A DNA stretch of 64,000 nt from Paracoccus cavernae (GCA_030410095.1 JAUFRC010000001.1:508501-572500); one strand, 5' to 3'; numbered from the stretch's first letter, positions 1 through 8,430 are shown. Notes: a model not told the origin generated them from the letters alone. Numbers and translations: made by a program.

Positions 1-643
1 GAGAGCGCAATGGCCATTGCGCCATTTCTAGCCGAGCTAGATCAACTTGTTGAGATAGCACGCAGCAAACTGTTCACCGCACTTGTTCAAGGAAAGCTAG
101 CGGCGCGAGGTATCGAATTATTGCCCTCGCCTGATGATGGCCCAATGAGCGGGAGGTTTGGAGATATTCCAAGATCAGATTGGCGGATGTCTGATGTTGC
201 GTGGCCGTTGAGCAACCTAGGTACCGGTGAAGACGAACAACCGAGGTGGATCGCGGCTCAAGTATCGTTCTCCGAACTCATGATGCTGGTTCCCCAGCCT
301 GACATTGGGAAATCTCTAAGGACGCTTGAGGACTTCGGAGCGTGCCTCATTGCACGCAACGCTGAAAGTGAAGGTGAAGCCGTCATCAGTGCGCGGGCGA
401 CCAGTCGGGGCGCGCCTAAGCAAGGGGCGGCCTTCTCGAGACTGCGCTGGTAATCGAGTTTGAGAGACGGGCAAAGGCTAAGGTACTGCCAGAAAAGCTT
501 GAGTCAATTTGGGCGGAGGCGAGCGAATTCGTGAATAGAACGTTCGGCCAGCCGTTACCGCGTTCCACGGCTCAGCGGTATCTGAAACCAGTTCTTGAAA
601 AGAACGGCATAAGCGGAGCACGCCCAGAAAGGCTGCCCAATTA
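1..643 (+). CDS. Hypothetical protein, 5' end outside window, one frameshift
   Basis: The frame is open from base 1; an ATG lies at 10 but the gene may begin upstream of the window. The first frame ends at 453. A second frame starting near 430 carries on with convincing protein (EFERRAKAKVLPEKLES and on to GARPERLPN) to a stop at 641-643. One extra G in the run at 424-427 would join the two into a protein of about 210 residues. No family was recognised. The C-terminal part is charged and helical. It lies in the accessory segment, so a phage or element origin is inferred. Confidence 0.5.
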
Positions 644-646
644 AGC

Positions 647-694
647 TGCCCAGAATGGTGTGAGGTTAGAATGACCAGTGTGCGTTTCTGGGCA
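647..694. repeat. Inverted repeat with 9-bp perfect arms
   Basis: TGCCCAGAA at 647-655 is the exact reverse complement of TTCTGGGCA at 686-694, with 30 bases between. It begins just after the stop of the first gene. There is no T-run, so it is not a standard terminator. It could be a recombination or protein site. Confidence 0.4.
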
Positions 695-767
695 CCTTGC
701 TCGGGCACGTTATCAATATTATGGGCCTGTCGTTGCATTCCCCACTAGTTCTAGGGCGGCATATTGC

Positions 768-789
768 CTCCAATCGCAATTGATTGGAG
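768..789. promoter_or_regulatory. Perfect inverted repeat covering the alpA ribosome-binding site
   Basis: CTCCAATC (768-775) and GATTGGAG (782-789) are exact reverse complements around a 6-base centre. The right arm contains the GGAG that would serve as Shine-Dalgarno for the downstream AlpA-like gene. The repeat could be an operator for that regulator or an RNA hairpin that hides the ribosome-binding site; the sequence cannot decide between these. Confidence 0.5.
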
Positions 790-798
790 CGCATGGCA

Positions 799-993
799 AT
801 GGCCGACACCTTCCTCGCCGACACCCAAATCGCCGCACGCTACGGGGTTCACCGCACAACCCCTTGGCGCTGGGCAAAGACTGATCCGAATTTCCCCAAG
901 CCCGTAACCCTGACGCCCGGCTGTACCCGTTGGAAGCTCGCAGAGCTCGAAGCGTGGGAAGCTGCCAAGTCCGCAAATCGGGCAGCCGCATAA
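799..993 (+). CDS. AlpA-family helix-turn-helix regulator
   Basis: Small (64 residues) DNA-binding protein of the AlpA/excisionase-like type found in prophages and integrative elements. The pattern of an HTH running into a Trp-rich stretch (QIAARYGVHRTTPWRWAKT, then FPKPVTL and a WKLAELEAWE end) is typical. ATG 799 is chosen because GGAG at 786-789 is 9 bases upstream; ATG 793 is possible but too close to it. AlpA proteins usually control integrase or excision genes, and no integrase is visible here, so its target is unknown. Confidence 0.75.
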   Translation: MADTFLADTQIAARYGVHRTTPWRWAKTDPNFPKPVTLTPGCTRWKLAELEAWEAAKSANRAAA

Positions 994-1099
994 GAAACCG
1001 CCACCCCGAGGCAAGGGGCGGCGGTGCAACATTTGGCAGGTATCAGGATACCGCGAATATAGCGCGCGACGCTCTTGCCCGCAAGCATTGAGGCAAGGC

Positions 1100-1405
1100 A
1101 TGACCTTCACCAAGCAATGGCCGGCACAGGCCTTCACGGTGCGCGATGGAGCAGACAGCCAGCGCACAATCATCACCAAGGGCCGCGACCGGTGGGCATT
1201 GGAAGCCCTGATGCAGGCAGGTCCTAAGGGCTGCACCCCGATCGATCACCCCGGCCCGCGCTGGTCGGCCTATGTCCACAAGCTGCGCGGTGCGGGCGTG
1301 GATATCGAGACGATCCACGAACAGCATGACGGCCCGTTCCCCGGCCGGCACGCCCGCTATGTCCTGCGCTCCAGCGTGTCTCTCGGCCGTGCGGGGTGTC
1401 ACTGA
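1100..1405 (+). CDS. Small winged-helix-type phage/element protein
   Basis: About 101 residues from ATG 1100, which has a purine-rich stretch upstream; a TTG at 1088 is also in frame. The protein has a central WALEALMQAG...YVHKLRGAGVDIETI segment resembling the winged-helix proteins common in alphaproteobacterial prophages. Its stop overlaps the next start (TGATG), so the two are probably translationally coupled. A DNA-related role is inferred only from this resemblance and the neighbours. Confidence 0.55.
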   Translation: MTFTKQWPAQAFTVRDGADSQRTIITKGRDRWALEALMQAGPKGCTPIDHPGPRWSAYVHKLRGAGVDIETIHEQHDGPFPGRHARYVLRSSVSLGRAGCH

Positions 1406-1617
1406 TGGATTTGGCAATCATTCCCAAGAACAGCCGCGAAGAGCTGCGCCTGACCGTTGACGACTTCAAGGGTGTGCAGCTGGTGAATCTCCGTGTCTGG
1501 TTCAAAGCAGAGGACGGCGAGATGCGCCCCAGCCGCAAGGGCGTGGCCTTCAAGCGCGCGCTCTTGCCGGACGTGCTGGCCGCGCTTCAAGCCGCGCAGC
1601 AAGGTGGTGAAGCATGA
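1405..1617 (+). CDS. PC4/p15-like single-stranded DNA-binding protein
   Basis: About 70 residues. The arrangement LRLTVDDFKG..LVNLRVWF...GEMRPSRKGVAF matches the transcriptional coactivator p15 (PC4)/YdbC-like fold, which binds single-stranded DNA as a dimer: a beta hairpin with R-x-W/Y and a G-x-x-x-x-x-K-G turn before the final helix. The start ATG overlaps the previous stop, and an in-frame GTG lies at 1396. It sits in a run of small element genes and may help replication or transcription of the element. Confidence 0.65.
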   Translation: MDLAIIPKNSREELRLTVDDFKGVQLVNLRVWFKAEDGEMRPSRKGVAFKRALLPDVLAALQAAQQGGEA

Positions 1618-1655
1618 GCGCGCAGGATGAGCCCAGCGACGCCCAGAGGCGTTGA
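1614..1655 (+). pseudogene. Stub of a lost gene at a deletion junction
   Basis: An ATG that overlaps the preceding stop (ATGA at 1614-1617) opens a 13-codon frame (MSAQDEPSDAQRR) that stops at 1653-1655. The stop falls just where the sequence changes into a truncated virion-type protein in another frame. The good coupling and abrupt end suggest the 5' tip of a gene whose body was deleted. Confidence 0.35.
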
Positions 1656-2544
1656 CGTGACGCCAGATCCGCAGACGCTCAATGCGCTGTCCATGGCGAA
1701 TGAGACCTATAAGCAGCTTGCCCCGAAGTCGGCACAAGCCCCCATCGTCGGCGAGATTGTGAAGCGAATGACCGGCGCATTCAGGACTGGCGAAAGTATA
1801 CCTGCCAGCACAGTGAATTCATGGCGCTCTAGCCTTTCTCGGCTCACGGCCAGCAATGACGGCGCCACTCGCTCAGCAGCAATCGAGGCTTTGACTGCCT
1901 TGGATGATGCCATGAGTTCGACCCTGACCAGCTTGGGCCGCGCTGACGATGTTGCTCGCCTGGCGACCGCACGCGACCAATGGCGCAACTTCCTCGCGAT
2001 CCAGAGGGCTGCCACCAGCGCTGGCGAGGAGGCGGCGGTCGGCATCCTCTCCTTCGGCGCTGCGCAATGCCGTCGTTCAGCAAGGCCGAGCCTCTTATGC
2101 TCAGGGTGGCCGTGGCGAACTAGGTGAACTCGCACGAGCTGCGGGGGTATTATGAGGCCAATGTCCAACTCCGGAACCGCGCAGAACCTTCGCGCTATGG
2201 GGGTGCCCTATGTGGGCTGGACTGGTCTTGGTGCCGGTGCGGGTGCCATAATCGGTGGTGGCCCCGCTGGTGCAATTGCGGGCTCCATTGTCGGCTCGGC
2301 CGCGCCCGCTGCGCTGGGGGCTGCGAGGATGTCCGGCCCCGGTCAGGCGTGGCTCGCGAACCAGCTTGTCGGACGTGGCAGGCCCACGTTCACCACGAAT
2401 CTGCTCGCGCCGCTTTCCCCAGCCACCATCGACATGCCGGGGCGTGGTGCTGGCAAGGGCTCGCCTCAGGGCGGAGGCGTGCTTGCGGAGCAGTTCGCGA
2501 AAAGGCTTCTGCGGGGAGAAACAAGTAAGAGCAGTGGGCGCTGA
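1627..2544 (+). pseudogene. Truncated phage virion/ejection-type protein, frameshifted
   Basis: Three overlapping frames read as one protein of about 300 residues: a helical N-terminal part (residues 20-140), a charged middle, and a C-terminal glycine/alanine-rich hydrophobic stretch (GAIAGSIVGSAAPAALGAA). Long helices followed by a Gly/Ala-rich segment recall internal virion proteins that leave with the DNA; this is resemblance only. Breaks lie near 2050 and in the G-run at 2143-2147. It has no structural-gene neighbours and no convincing start, so it looks like the 3' remainder of a larger gene. Confidence 0.45.
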
Positions 2545-2849
2545 TGCGCCCGCGCTGGGCGCCGCATATCTCACGTGTGCCTAATTGCACTGCCCAGCGC
2601 CTCGTTCTTTATCTGCGCGCGCGCTGGGCTTGATCGGGTGACCGAATAAGGCGTGGCCACGCTCCCCGCATTTCGGGAACGTGCCCGTTGAGCCGCCGCC
2701 GCACGCATTGCTGTTCGCGGCTGAAAAACACGAAAAAACACGAACCGCGCGTCAAAGAGGACGCGAGCACTCCAAAGGGGTCAGCTCCAGAGGCTCCTGA
2801 ATATCCAAAGGCCTAACCGGCCTGTAACCCACGATTTAGGAGTGGAGCG
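2545..2849. other. Intergenic stretch with a short direct repeat
   Basis: No coding frame is convincing here. The only structure seen is a tandem AAAACACGAA / AAAACACGAA near 2723-2745. The last bases (AGGAGTGGAGCG) form the ribosome-binding site of the next gene. Confidence 0.4.
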
Positions 2850-3113
2850 ATGCCAGCACCTGATCCAAGCGGCGTGACCATCGATCGGCAAGGCGGAGGC
2901 TTTAGCCTGCTGGTCGATACCTTCCTGCTGTCGGGCCGTACCCAGCGGATGGCGCGGGCTGGGCGGATCGCTCATAACTTGCGGCGCGATGGCTGGGCGT
3001 GTCTCTGGTGTAAGCGGCCCGTGCCGGAGTTCCGCCGAGCCGATGCCCTATACTGCTGTGAAGGATGCCGGAAGCGGGCAACGCGGGAACGGCTGAGCGG
3101 ACTGAGAAACTGA
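2850..3113 (+). CDS. Small zinc-ribbon-like hypothetical protein
   Basis: 87 residues with a strong AGGAG-type ribosome-binding site. The C-terminal half holds CLWC near residue 51 and CCEGC near residue 70, a four-cysteine arrangement expected of a zinc finger or ribbon, inside a basic context (CKRPVP, RKRATRER). Nucleic-acid binding is inferred. No named family was recognised. It stands alone between the phage remnant and the convergent ImmA-type gene. Confidence 0.55.
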   Translation: MPAPDPSGVTIDRQGGGFSLLVDTFLLSGRTQRMARAGRIAHNLRRDGWACLWCKRPVPEFRRADALYCCEGCRKRATRERLSGLRN

Positions 3114-3142
3114 GACCGGCTTACCAGCAAAGAAGGTTGCTT

Positions 3143-3649
3143 TTAACCTCGCAGCCCCAGAGCCTTCAGTCGTACCTGCATCGCGCGGGACGACACTGCA
3201 CAGTTACGAGCGAGTTCTTTATAGTTATCCGCTGCTGGGTCATAGTGTGTTCGAAGAAATGTTGCGGGCATCAAAAGGTTTGCTGCGAACTGGTTGGCTT
3301 GCACCTCGTGATGAGGACGAATGCCGTCGTTGGCTTCTTCATAACCTTGGGCGTTAAATAGCCGGTCCAGGTGAGCGCCATCTGGAAGAAGGTCGCGATG
3401 CAGGAGGTAGTGGCCGAGCTCGTGCGCAGCTGTAAAGCGTCGGCGCTGGGGCCCCTCGCTAGCATTCACAGTTATAGTGAAGTCCGAACCATCCTTGTGG
3501 ATACGGCCGGAGTTCTCCGACGGCATCGGAGCCTCAAAGTAGGTGAGTCCAAGCTCACGAATGAGTGCGTTGACCTCGACAGGCAGGTGAGCGGCGTACT
3601 TTTTGACAATAGCCATTTCATCGATCATCGGAGCCCTCCTCATCATCAA
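3143..3649 (-). CDS. ImmA/IrrE-family metallo-endopeptidase
   Basis: 168 residues. Zinc protease motif HELGH at residues 76-80, followed by the family's second element EVQANQFAANLLMP (about 115-128). ImmA/IrrE proteases cleave partner repressors, classically XRE-type phage or ICE repressors, on a DNA-damage signal. It overlaps the 3' end of the upstream membrane-protein gene, so the two are probably cotranscribed and coupled. The start may be any of several ATGs at the 5' end (3631 and 3619 are also in frame). No repressor partner is adjacent; the XRE-like gene at 5.8-6.4 kb is the nearest candidate. Confidence 0.85.
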   Translation of the reverse strand: MMMRRAPMIDEMAIVKKYAAHLPVEVNALIRELGLTYFEAPMPSENSGRIHKDGSDFTITVNASEGPQRRRFTAAHELGHYLLHRDLLPDGAHLDRLFNAQGYEEANDGIRPHHEVQANQFAANLLMPATFLRTHYDPAADNYKELARNCAVSSRAMQVRLKALGLRG

Positions 3650-4127
3650 GTGCGGACATCATATCTGGAGTCGATGCCGCAGAGTTTCCAGTGCCATAAC
3701 GTATGCCGGTGCTGTCAAGATAGTCCAAAGAGGCGCGCCTGGCTATAAGCTGAGCGCTTTCTCGAATCTCCGCCTTCACCTTCTCCAGCTCGACTTGGCC
3801 TTCGATCCTAAATTTCGCGAACTCGGCACGCGCTTCTTCTTCCGCAGCTGACTTTGCTGCGGATCTAAGAAGGAAGAACCCGCCCAGCGCACCGACCGCC
3901 AAGAATGTCTGTAGTACAGTAATGGAGACACCGATGGCGCTTATGTCTTTGATTTCGCTGCTGGTGTTCCAGTGAAGTAAAATTAAGAAAAATTTAGCAG
4001 CCCCAATAGTAGAGAGGCAAATCCACAGCATTTCCAAGGATTCTCGTACCACGGGCAACCATTCGTAGTTTCTTTGCTCATGCCTGACTGCTCTGAAATT
4101 ATGTAACGAATCCATATTCAAGGACAT
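3618..4127 (-). CDS. Two-TM membrane protein with coiled-coil tail, coupled to ImmA-like protease
   Basis: 169 residues. Two hydrophobic segments (about 30-52 and 65-87) are followed by a charged, probably coiled-coil stretch rich in Ala/Glu/Lys (AAEEEARAEFAKF onward) and an acidic C-terminus. No family was recognised. The protease gene begins before its stop. A membrane protein tied this closely to an ImmA/IrrE protease suggests a sensing or anchoring partner, which is inference. Local GC is lower than in the core genes, in keeping with transfer. Confidence 0.65.
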   Translation of the reverse strand: MSLNMDSLHNFRAVRHEQRNYEWLPVVRESLEMLWICLSTIGAAKFFLILLHWNTSSEIKDISAIGVSITVLQTFLAVGALGGFFLLRSAAKSAAEEEARAEFAKFRIEGQVELEKVKAEIRESAQLIARRASLDYLDSTGIRYGTGNSAASTPDMMSALDDEEGSDDR

Positions 4128-4416
4128 TTAATTGAAGTGAAATCAAGCCGCACGGGCTGTAATCATTTGGCTTGAATACGACAGGCCATAAAAGAGGCGG
4201 ATCGCGGCGCGGTTGCCGGAGCGCTGCCGGCGCAATGCTGTGCCTCCGGAGATTAGGCCACTCGGCAGCCCCCGACAAATCCGATGTGAAGTGCGCCAAG
4301 AATTTGATATGCTGACCCAGAGGCCGGAAATGGCCTGACGGCTTGGTCATATGCCACCGTCCGACCGGTCAATGCCTGACTCAGCTCCGCGCCTCCTCGA
4401 GATGGAGGGTAAAGCA

Positions 4417-5278
4417 ATGTCCACCGAAATAATTGGCAACCCGATCACTTGGGCCGCACGGCGCGTTGTTGGCGTGGGGCACGGCCTAGAGGCGGCTGTT
4501 GACGGGATTGGGGGCGTAGAGGTTGCGCAACCGGTCGTCAACACGATTGGAGCGCGAGAGGTCGGAATAGCCCTGAGCAAGGGCATAAGGGATCTAGCGG
4601 CATACCGATCAGACGTCATCGTCTTGGTGCTGCTTTATCCGGTGATCGGATTTGCGCTCTCTGTCTGGGCGCTTCAAGCGGGGCATTTGCATCTCTTGGT
4701 TCCATTGGCCGCCGGTTTCCCCTCGTGGGACCGGTGGCCGCGACCGGTCTTTACGAGATGAGCAAACGTCGCGAGCAAGGGCTGGAGCCCAGCTGGGGCG
4801 TCGCGATGGATGCCTTGCGCGCGAGCGTCTTTGGCCCAGTGCTTACGCTTGGCGCCCTGCTCGTGGGGTCTTTCTGCTTTGGCTCTATGCTGCCCATTCC
4901 ATCTGGCTCGCCACGCTTGGGCCAGTGCCCTATGACAACATCTCCGCCTTGCTTCGTGACAGCTTCACGACCGAGGCAGGTTGGGAGATGATTGCGATGG
5001 GCGTTGGGGTCGGCGCCATCTTCGCTGCGGTTGTGCTTTGCCTGAGCGTCGTGTCTTTCCCGATGCTCGTGGACCGGCGGGTCGGCATCCCCTTGGCTCT
5101 GACAACCTCTCTCGCCGTTGTCCGCCGCAACCCCGGAACCATCGCGCTTTGGGGGCTGATTGTCGCTGTCTTGCTGGCTCTGGGGTCGATCCCGCTTTTT
5201 GTCGGGCTGATTTTCGTCCTGCCGGTGCTTGGCCACGCGACATGGCACCTCTATCGTGCCGCGGTGACATGGCCGTAA
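4417..5278 (+). CDS. DUF2189-type integral membrane protein, two frameshifts
   Basis: About 285 residues if repaired. ATG 4417 follows GGAGGG with 7-base spacing. After a soluble N-terminus (about 65 residues) come several membrane segments, including a GPVAATGLYEMSKRREQG loop and a C-terminal GHATWHLYRA, which fit the DUF2189 family of inner-membrane proteins of unknown function. The frame breaks in the C-run 4719-4722 and the G-run 4865-4868; one added base at each restores the family sequence, so the gene is probably intact in the organism. Confidence 0.7.
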
Positions 5279-5353
5279 ATGGAAGTGGATGAGGGCTAGA
5301 GCGCGCGGGCGGATCTGCATCATGCTTGCGCGCAAAGCGCCGACGCGCGAGGG

Positions 5354-5662
5354 CTAGTAGTGGTCGGCTGCCACTTCTAGCGCGACCGTCACAATCACCG
5401 TGCTGCCCTCATAGCGGAAGCTGAAGCGGCGTTGCGGCGAGGGCGCCACGTCGGCGATGTGCTCGCTCTCCGAAGATATGCCCAGCGCGAGAAGCACATT
5501 AGCCAGAGCGTGCTCGAAGTCTCGATCGTCACCAATGAACCGCAGTTTCGCGTGGGTCGTTCCGCGCAACTGTCGTGCCAGTAATGTAAGGGTCTGATCG
5601 TCCAGAAGCGGTGCGCCGTCGACGTTTTTATCAGCCATTGGGCCCATGCTCCAATCCAGCAT
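5354..5662 (-). CDS. Hypothetical protein
   Basis: 102 residues or fewer; an in-frame ATG at 5638 (MADKNVDGAP) is the likelier start. The middle (DFEHALANVLLALG) looks helical and the end is beta-rich (RRFSFRYEGSTVIVTVALEV). No signal peptide or membrane segment is seen and no family was recognised. Confidence 0.4.
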   Translation of the reverse strand: MLDWSMGPMADKNVDGAPLLDDQTLTLLARQLRGTTHAKLRFIGDDRDFEHALANVLLALGISSESEHIADVAPSPQRRFSFRYEGSTVIVTVALEVAADHY

Positions 5663-5849
5663 TCAGGGCCTCAGTCTAGGTGGCTGTGTTCTGGGTTGCG
5701 AGGCTTGTACTGGGGCACGGGCGGAATGGTGCCGGTTGCGGGCGGGAAGGCCCCGATCGAAGGGAAAACAGGGCTAGCGTAGCTGCTGGGCCGGCTGAGT
5801 TTTGTCACCCCTTAGAAAGGTGATATCTAAAGCGCCAAACCGCCGGCTG

Positions 5850-6391
5850 TCAGTCGATCCCCTCTAGGCGTGGTGGCTTCGAAAGGGTGACAGTAAACCA
5901 GATCAAAGCGAACAGCCCAAATGTGATAGCTGAGGAAAGAAGGCCGCCAATGCTCGCGCTTGGCACTTCCAGAAAGCTAGCGATGGATGGGACGCGCAGG
6001 ATGAAATCCCTGGGTAGGTCCATATCCAGGAGATTGCGCCGGTCAGGTCTGACAGCGTGAAGCCGGGCTCGCAATTGAACTCAGTGATGCCGCCGCTTGG
6101 CCACAAAAAACGAGAGTGCCCTAAGGATTCTGACAACGCAGCGCATTCAGCCCATTTCATCGGCTTTCCCTTAATCAGGGCGACACCACGCCCGAGTGCG
6201 GGCTGGCCAATATCTAAAAACTGGATGCCCCTAGCTTCTAAGGTTAGGCGAACGAGCTGAATTGTCGAGGCTTTGCCTTCGCCTTTGTCCAGTTTGTTGA
6301 GTGTATTGCGGTGCAATCCGGTAGCTTCCGCGAGCTCTGGGTTGCTGAGGCCTAACATGGCTTTCGCCCCTTTGAATTGATCTGGTGTCAT
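5850..6391 (-). CDS. XRE-type repressor-like protein with C-terminal membrane segment, frameshifted
   Basis: The N-terminal 60 residues are a helix-turn-helix (GLSNPELAEATGLHRNTLNKLDKGEG) of the phage-repressor type. The first frame then loses sense near 6030, and a neighbouring frame gives a C-terminal region ending in a hydrophobic stretch (SSAITFGLFALIWFTVTL). The two together make about 180 residues. The gene starts next to three TGYT-N3-AGCA repeats that it shares with a divergent block of small genes, so autoregulation and lysogeny-type control are likely. A membrane-anchored repressor would be unusual; the join needs checking. Confidence 0.6.
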
Positions 6392-6404
6392 AGTGACCTT
6401 TCTG

Positions 6405-6468
6405 TGCTGATAGCACCTTTATTGTGTTGACAGCATGTGCTGTTGATTGCATAGATATGCTAATAGCA
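6405..6468. promoter_or_regulatory. Three operator-like repeats TGYT-N3-AGCA in a divergent promoter region
   Basis: TGCTGATAGCA (6405-6415, the core of a GTGCT-GAT-AGCAC palindrome), TGTTGACAGCA (6425-6435) and TGCTAATAGCA (6458-6468) are near-identical dyads between the XRE-like gene and the divergent small-gene block. A further dyad, ACAGCA-TG-TGCTGT, covers 6430-6443. Repeated half-palindromes in such a place are typical repressor operators. Confidence 0.65.
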
Positions 6469-6484
6469 CAGGAATACCGCGACC

Positions 6485-6796
6485 ATGAACTACAATCTTT
6501 CTTCGATCATGTCGGCCGCATGGGTCATTGCGCGGCGGTTCATCGGGAATGGTGAGTCTCTGCGGGCGCTCCTGCGCAGGGCGCTCAAGCAGGCATGGTA
6601 TCAGGCCAAGGTAGCGGCGCAGATGGCCCGTAAAGCTGCCCAGCGCGTGCAGGTTTCGGCTTCGCAAGTCGAAGCAATGACCTATGCCGCTCTGGCAGAA
6701 TGGGCCTTTGTGATCGAGTGCCAAGACCGGCTCTCGACCGCGGACCATGACCAGCTTGCCCTCATCCGCCACGCAATGGCGCAGCGAAACGACTAA
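6485..6796 (+). CDS. Small helical hypothetical protein, first gene of early-type block
   Basis: 103 residues, basic in the N-terminal half (RRALKQAWYQAKVAAQMARKAAQ) and helical throughout. Start ATG 6485 lies 16 bases after the third operator repeat, so a repressor bound there would block its transcription. No family was recognised. Confidence 0.5.
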   Translation: MNYNLSSIMSAAWVIARRFIGNGESLRALLRRALKQAWYQAKVAAQMARKAAQRVQVSASQVEAMTYAALAEWAFVIECQDRLSTADHDQLALIRHAMAQRND

Positions 6797-6849
6797 GACG
6801 CTGGGCCTGCGTCCGGCGACCACCACCTGATAAAACTGGAGGAAACAGG

Positions 6850-7038
6850 ATGAACGCGAATATCGCGAACGATACCGGCTTGTCTGCCGCGAGGCTTCAC
6901 GAGATCAAGGACAGCCTTGTCCTCGCTCTGGATGCCAGCGAGCGCAGCAATGGATACAGCGTCCCCGAACGGGAGGCCCGAGCCTATATGCGCACGGCAT
7001 TGCGCCACACGATCAAACTCATGGAGACTGCACAATGA
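6850..7038 (+). CDS. Small hypothetical protein
   Basis: 62 residues, preceded by GGAGGAAACAGG, a strong ribosome-binding site. The sequence is soluble and helical (LHEIKDSLVLALDASE). It ends in ATGA with the next gene. Its job is unknown; the size and packing fit an early phage or element operon. Confidence 0.5.
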   Translation: MNANIANDTGLSAARLHEIKDSLVLALDASERSNGYSVPEREARAYMRTALRHTIKLMETAQ

Positions 7039-7301
7039 GGGCTTCTGAAATCCTGCGTTTCACTGGGGACGCCCGCGAGGCCGCCGACGGGCTGGCTTAC
7101 CATGTCTATGCGCTGCTACGTGTCGCGCGGCTGGCGCTGGAGAATGAAACCAGCGGCGAAGAGGTCACGCTGCATCGGGAGGCCAATGTGGCCTATGTGC
7201 TTGAGATAGCCGAGGCCCTTATGGCGACTGTGCATGAAGGCGTCGAGGAATTGGCCCGTGAGACCAAGCGCGGTCATTGGCGCAAAGGAGAAGCAGCATG
7301 A
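7035..7301 (+). CDS. Small helical hypothetical protein
   Basis: 88 residues, start overlapping the previous stop (ATGA at 7035) and stop overlapping the next start (ATGA at 7298). The long helix-prone body (VYALLRVARLALENE, VLEIAEALMATVHEGVEEL) suggests a helical bundle. No family was recognised. Confidence 0.55.
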   Translation: MRASEILRFTGDAREAADGLAYHVYALLRVARLALENETSGEEVTLHREANVAYVLEIAEALMATVHEGVEELARETKRGHWRKGEAA

Positions 7302-7494
7302 CCACGAGCGCACTCAAAAGCATGTGCAGAACCAGCAGAACTTGGCCTGCAAGTTGTCGGGCGTCCTTGAGGCACTGGAATCCCTAAACCTCGAAGGTGT
7401 GGCCGAGAGCGCTCAGACGGTCCTCATTGGGGTGGCACGGGCTATGGCCGATGAACTGAATGCCAACCTCGATAGCGTGAGCTTGCCGAGCTGA
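7298..7494 (+). CDS. Small hypothetical protein, one frameshift
   Basis: Starts at ATG 7298 within the previous stop. The frame breaks in the A-run 7316-7319; one more A gives a protein of about 65 residues reading MTTSALKKHVQNQQNLACK and ending DELNANLDSVSLPS. It is the last gene before a clear terminator. Confidence 0.5.
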
Positions 7495-7527
7495 CGGCGG
7501 CAACCGCACGGCTTCCAACTGCATGAC

Positions 7528-7556
7528 AGCCCCGCCCAGCGCGGGGCTTTGCTTTT
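7528..7556 (+). terminator. Rho-independent terminator of the early-type block
   Basis: AGCCCCGC (7528-7535), loop CCAGC, GCGGGGCT (7541-7548), followed by the T-rich TTGCTTTT. It closes the 6485-7494 operon. Confidence 0.8.
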
Positions 7557-7602
7557 CCAGTACGGGGCTCCAAGGTGATGCGACAGGCGCAGAGCATCCA
7601 AA

Positions 7603-8225
7603 ATGGACAAAGGCATGACGGACGAACACCCCGCTCTTTTCGCGATCCGAATGTGGTAGCGCGGCGGCGCGCGCTGTTGTCGTCGCCGCACATGGGGCCG
7701 CTTGTCGAACTGACCAAAGAGTTGCGGGCCGAGGGCAGAGGCACTGTGCCTGATTTTGACCCAGCCGACGCGGGCGTAAATGCACGCATCCTGTTCCTGA
7801 TGGAAAAGCCGGGGCCAATGACGGACGACCTCGCCTTGGTGGGCCGCGTCGGATCGGGTTTCATTTCGCGGGACAATGACGACCCCACGGCAGAAGCGAT
7901 TTTCCATTTCATGCAGCAGGCAGGCATTTCGCGGCAGGAATCAATCCTCTGGAACACCGTGCCGTGGTGGAATGGCTCAAGACGGATCGAGGCCGCCGAA
8001 CTCCGCGACGGGCTCGACCGCGTGGGCAAGCTCGCCGAGTTGTTGCCGAACCTGCGTGTTGTTGTCTGCGTCGATGGAAAGGCCCAGCGTGCAGCTCGGT
8101 TCATCGAGGGGCTTGGGCTTTCCTTCGTCCCCTCTGCGCACCCGTCTCCGATCAATCGCGCGGCGCGGCCTGCTGTCTGGCAAGCAATTCCCGATCAATG
8201 GGCGCAGGCCCGTGCTTTCATTTAG
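7603..8225 (+). CDS. Uracil-DNA-glycosylase-superfamily protein, 5' frameshift
   Basis: About 208 residues. ILFLMEKPGP (about residue 70) resembles the GEAPG-type N-terminal motif and SAHPSPINR near the C-terminus resembles the HPSP motif of uracil-DNA glycosylases of the family 4/5 fold, with the usual GKAQRAAR helix between. Such enzymes remove uracil from DNA; in phages, relatives may have other roles. A frame open from GTG 7575 covers the body, but ATG 7603 with one more T in the run 7637-7640 gives a more natural N-terminus (MDKGMTDEHPALFRDPN). Confidence 0.6.
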
Positions 8226-8301
8226 GGCTGGGGGCTTGGCAGATGATGGCCAAGCAAGAGAGGGCCGAGCGCTTTTTTCAGGCACCCTATCAGATTCGGT
8301 G

Positions 8302-8334
8302 TGTCGCGAATGTCGCGGGTGTCGCAATGTCGCA
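8302..8334. repeat. TGTCGC iteron-like cluster, copy A
   Basis: Four tandem units of about 9 bases (TGTCGCGAA, TGTCGCGGG, TGTCGCAA, TGTCGCA). By eye 28 of 33 bases match copy B. Confidence 0.6.
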
Positions 8335-8430
8335 GCGCACCAGATCGGAGTGCCCGTGTAGCGGTTGCAGCGGATGTAGCGGCGTAGCAGATGCTCGACC
8401 CAATGGCGACATTCCAGCCGATCGGGCTTT

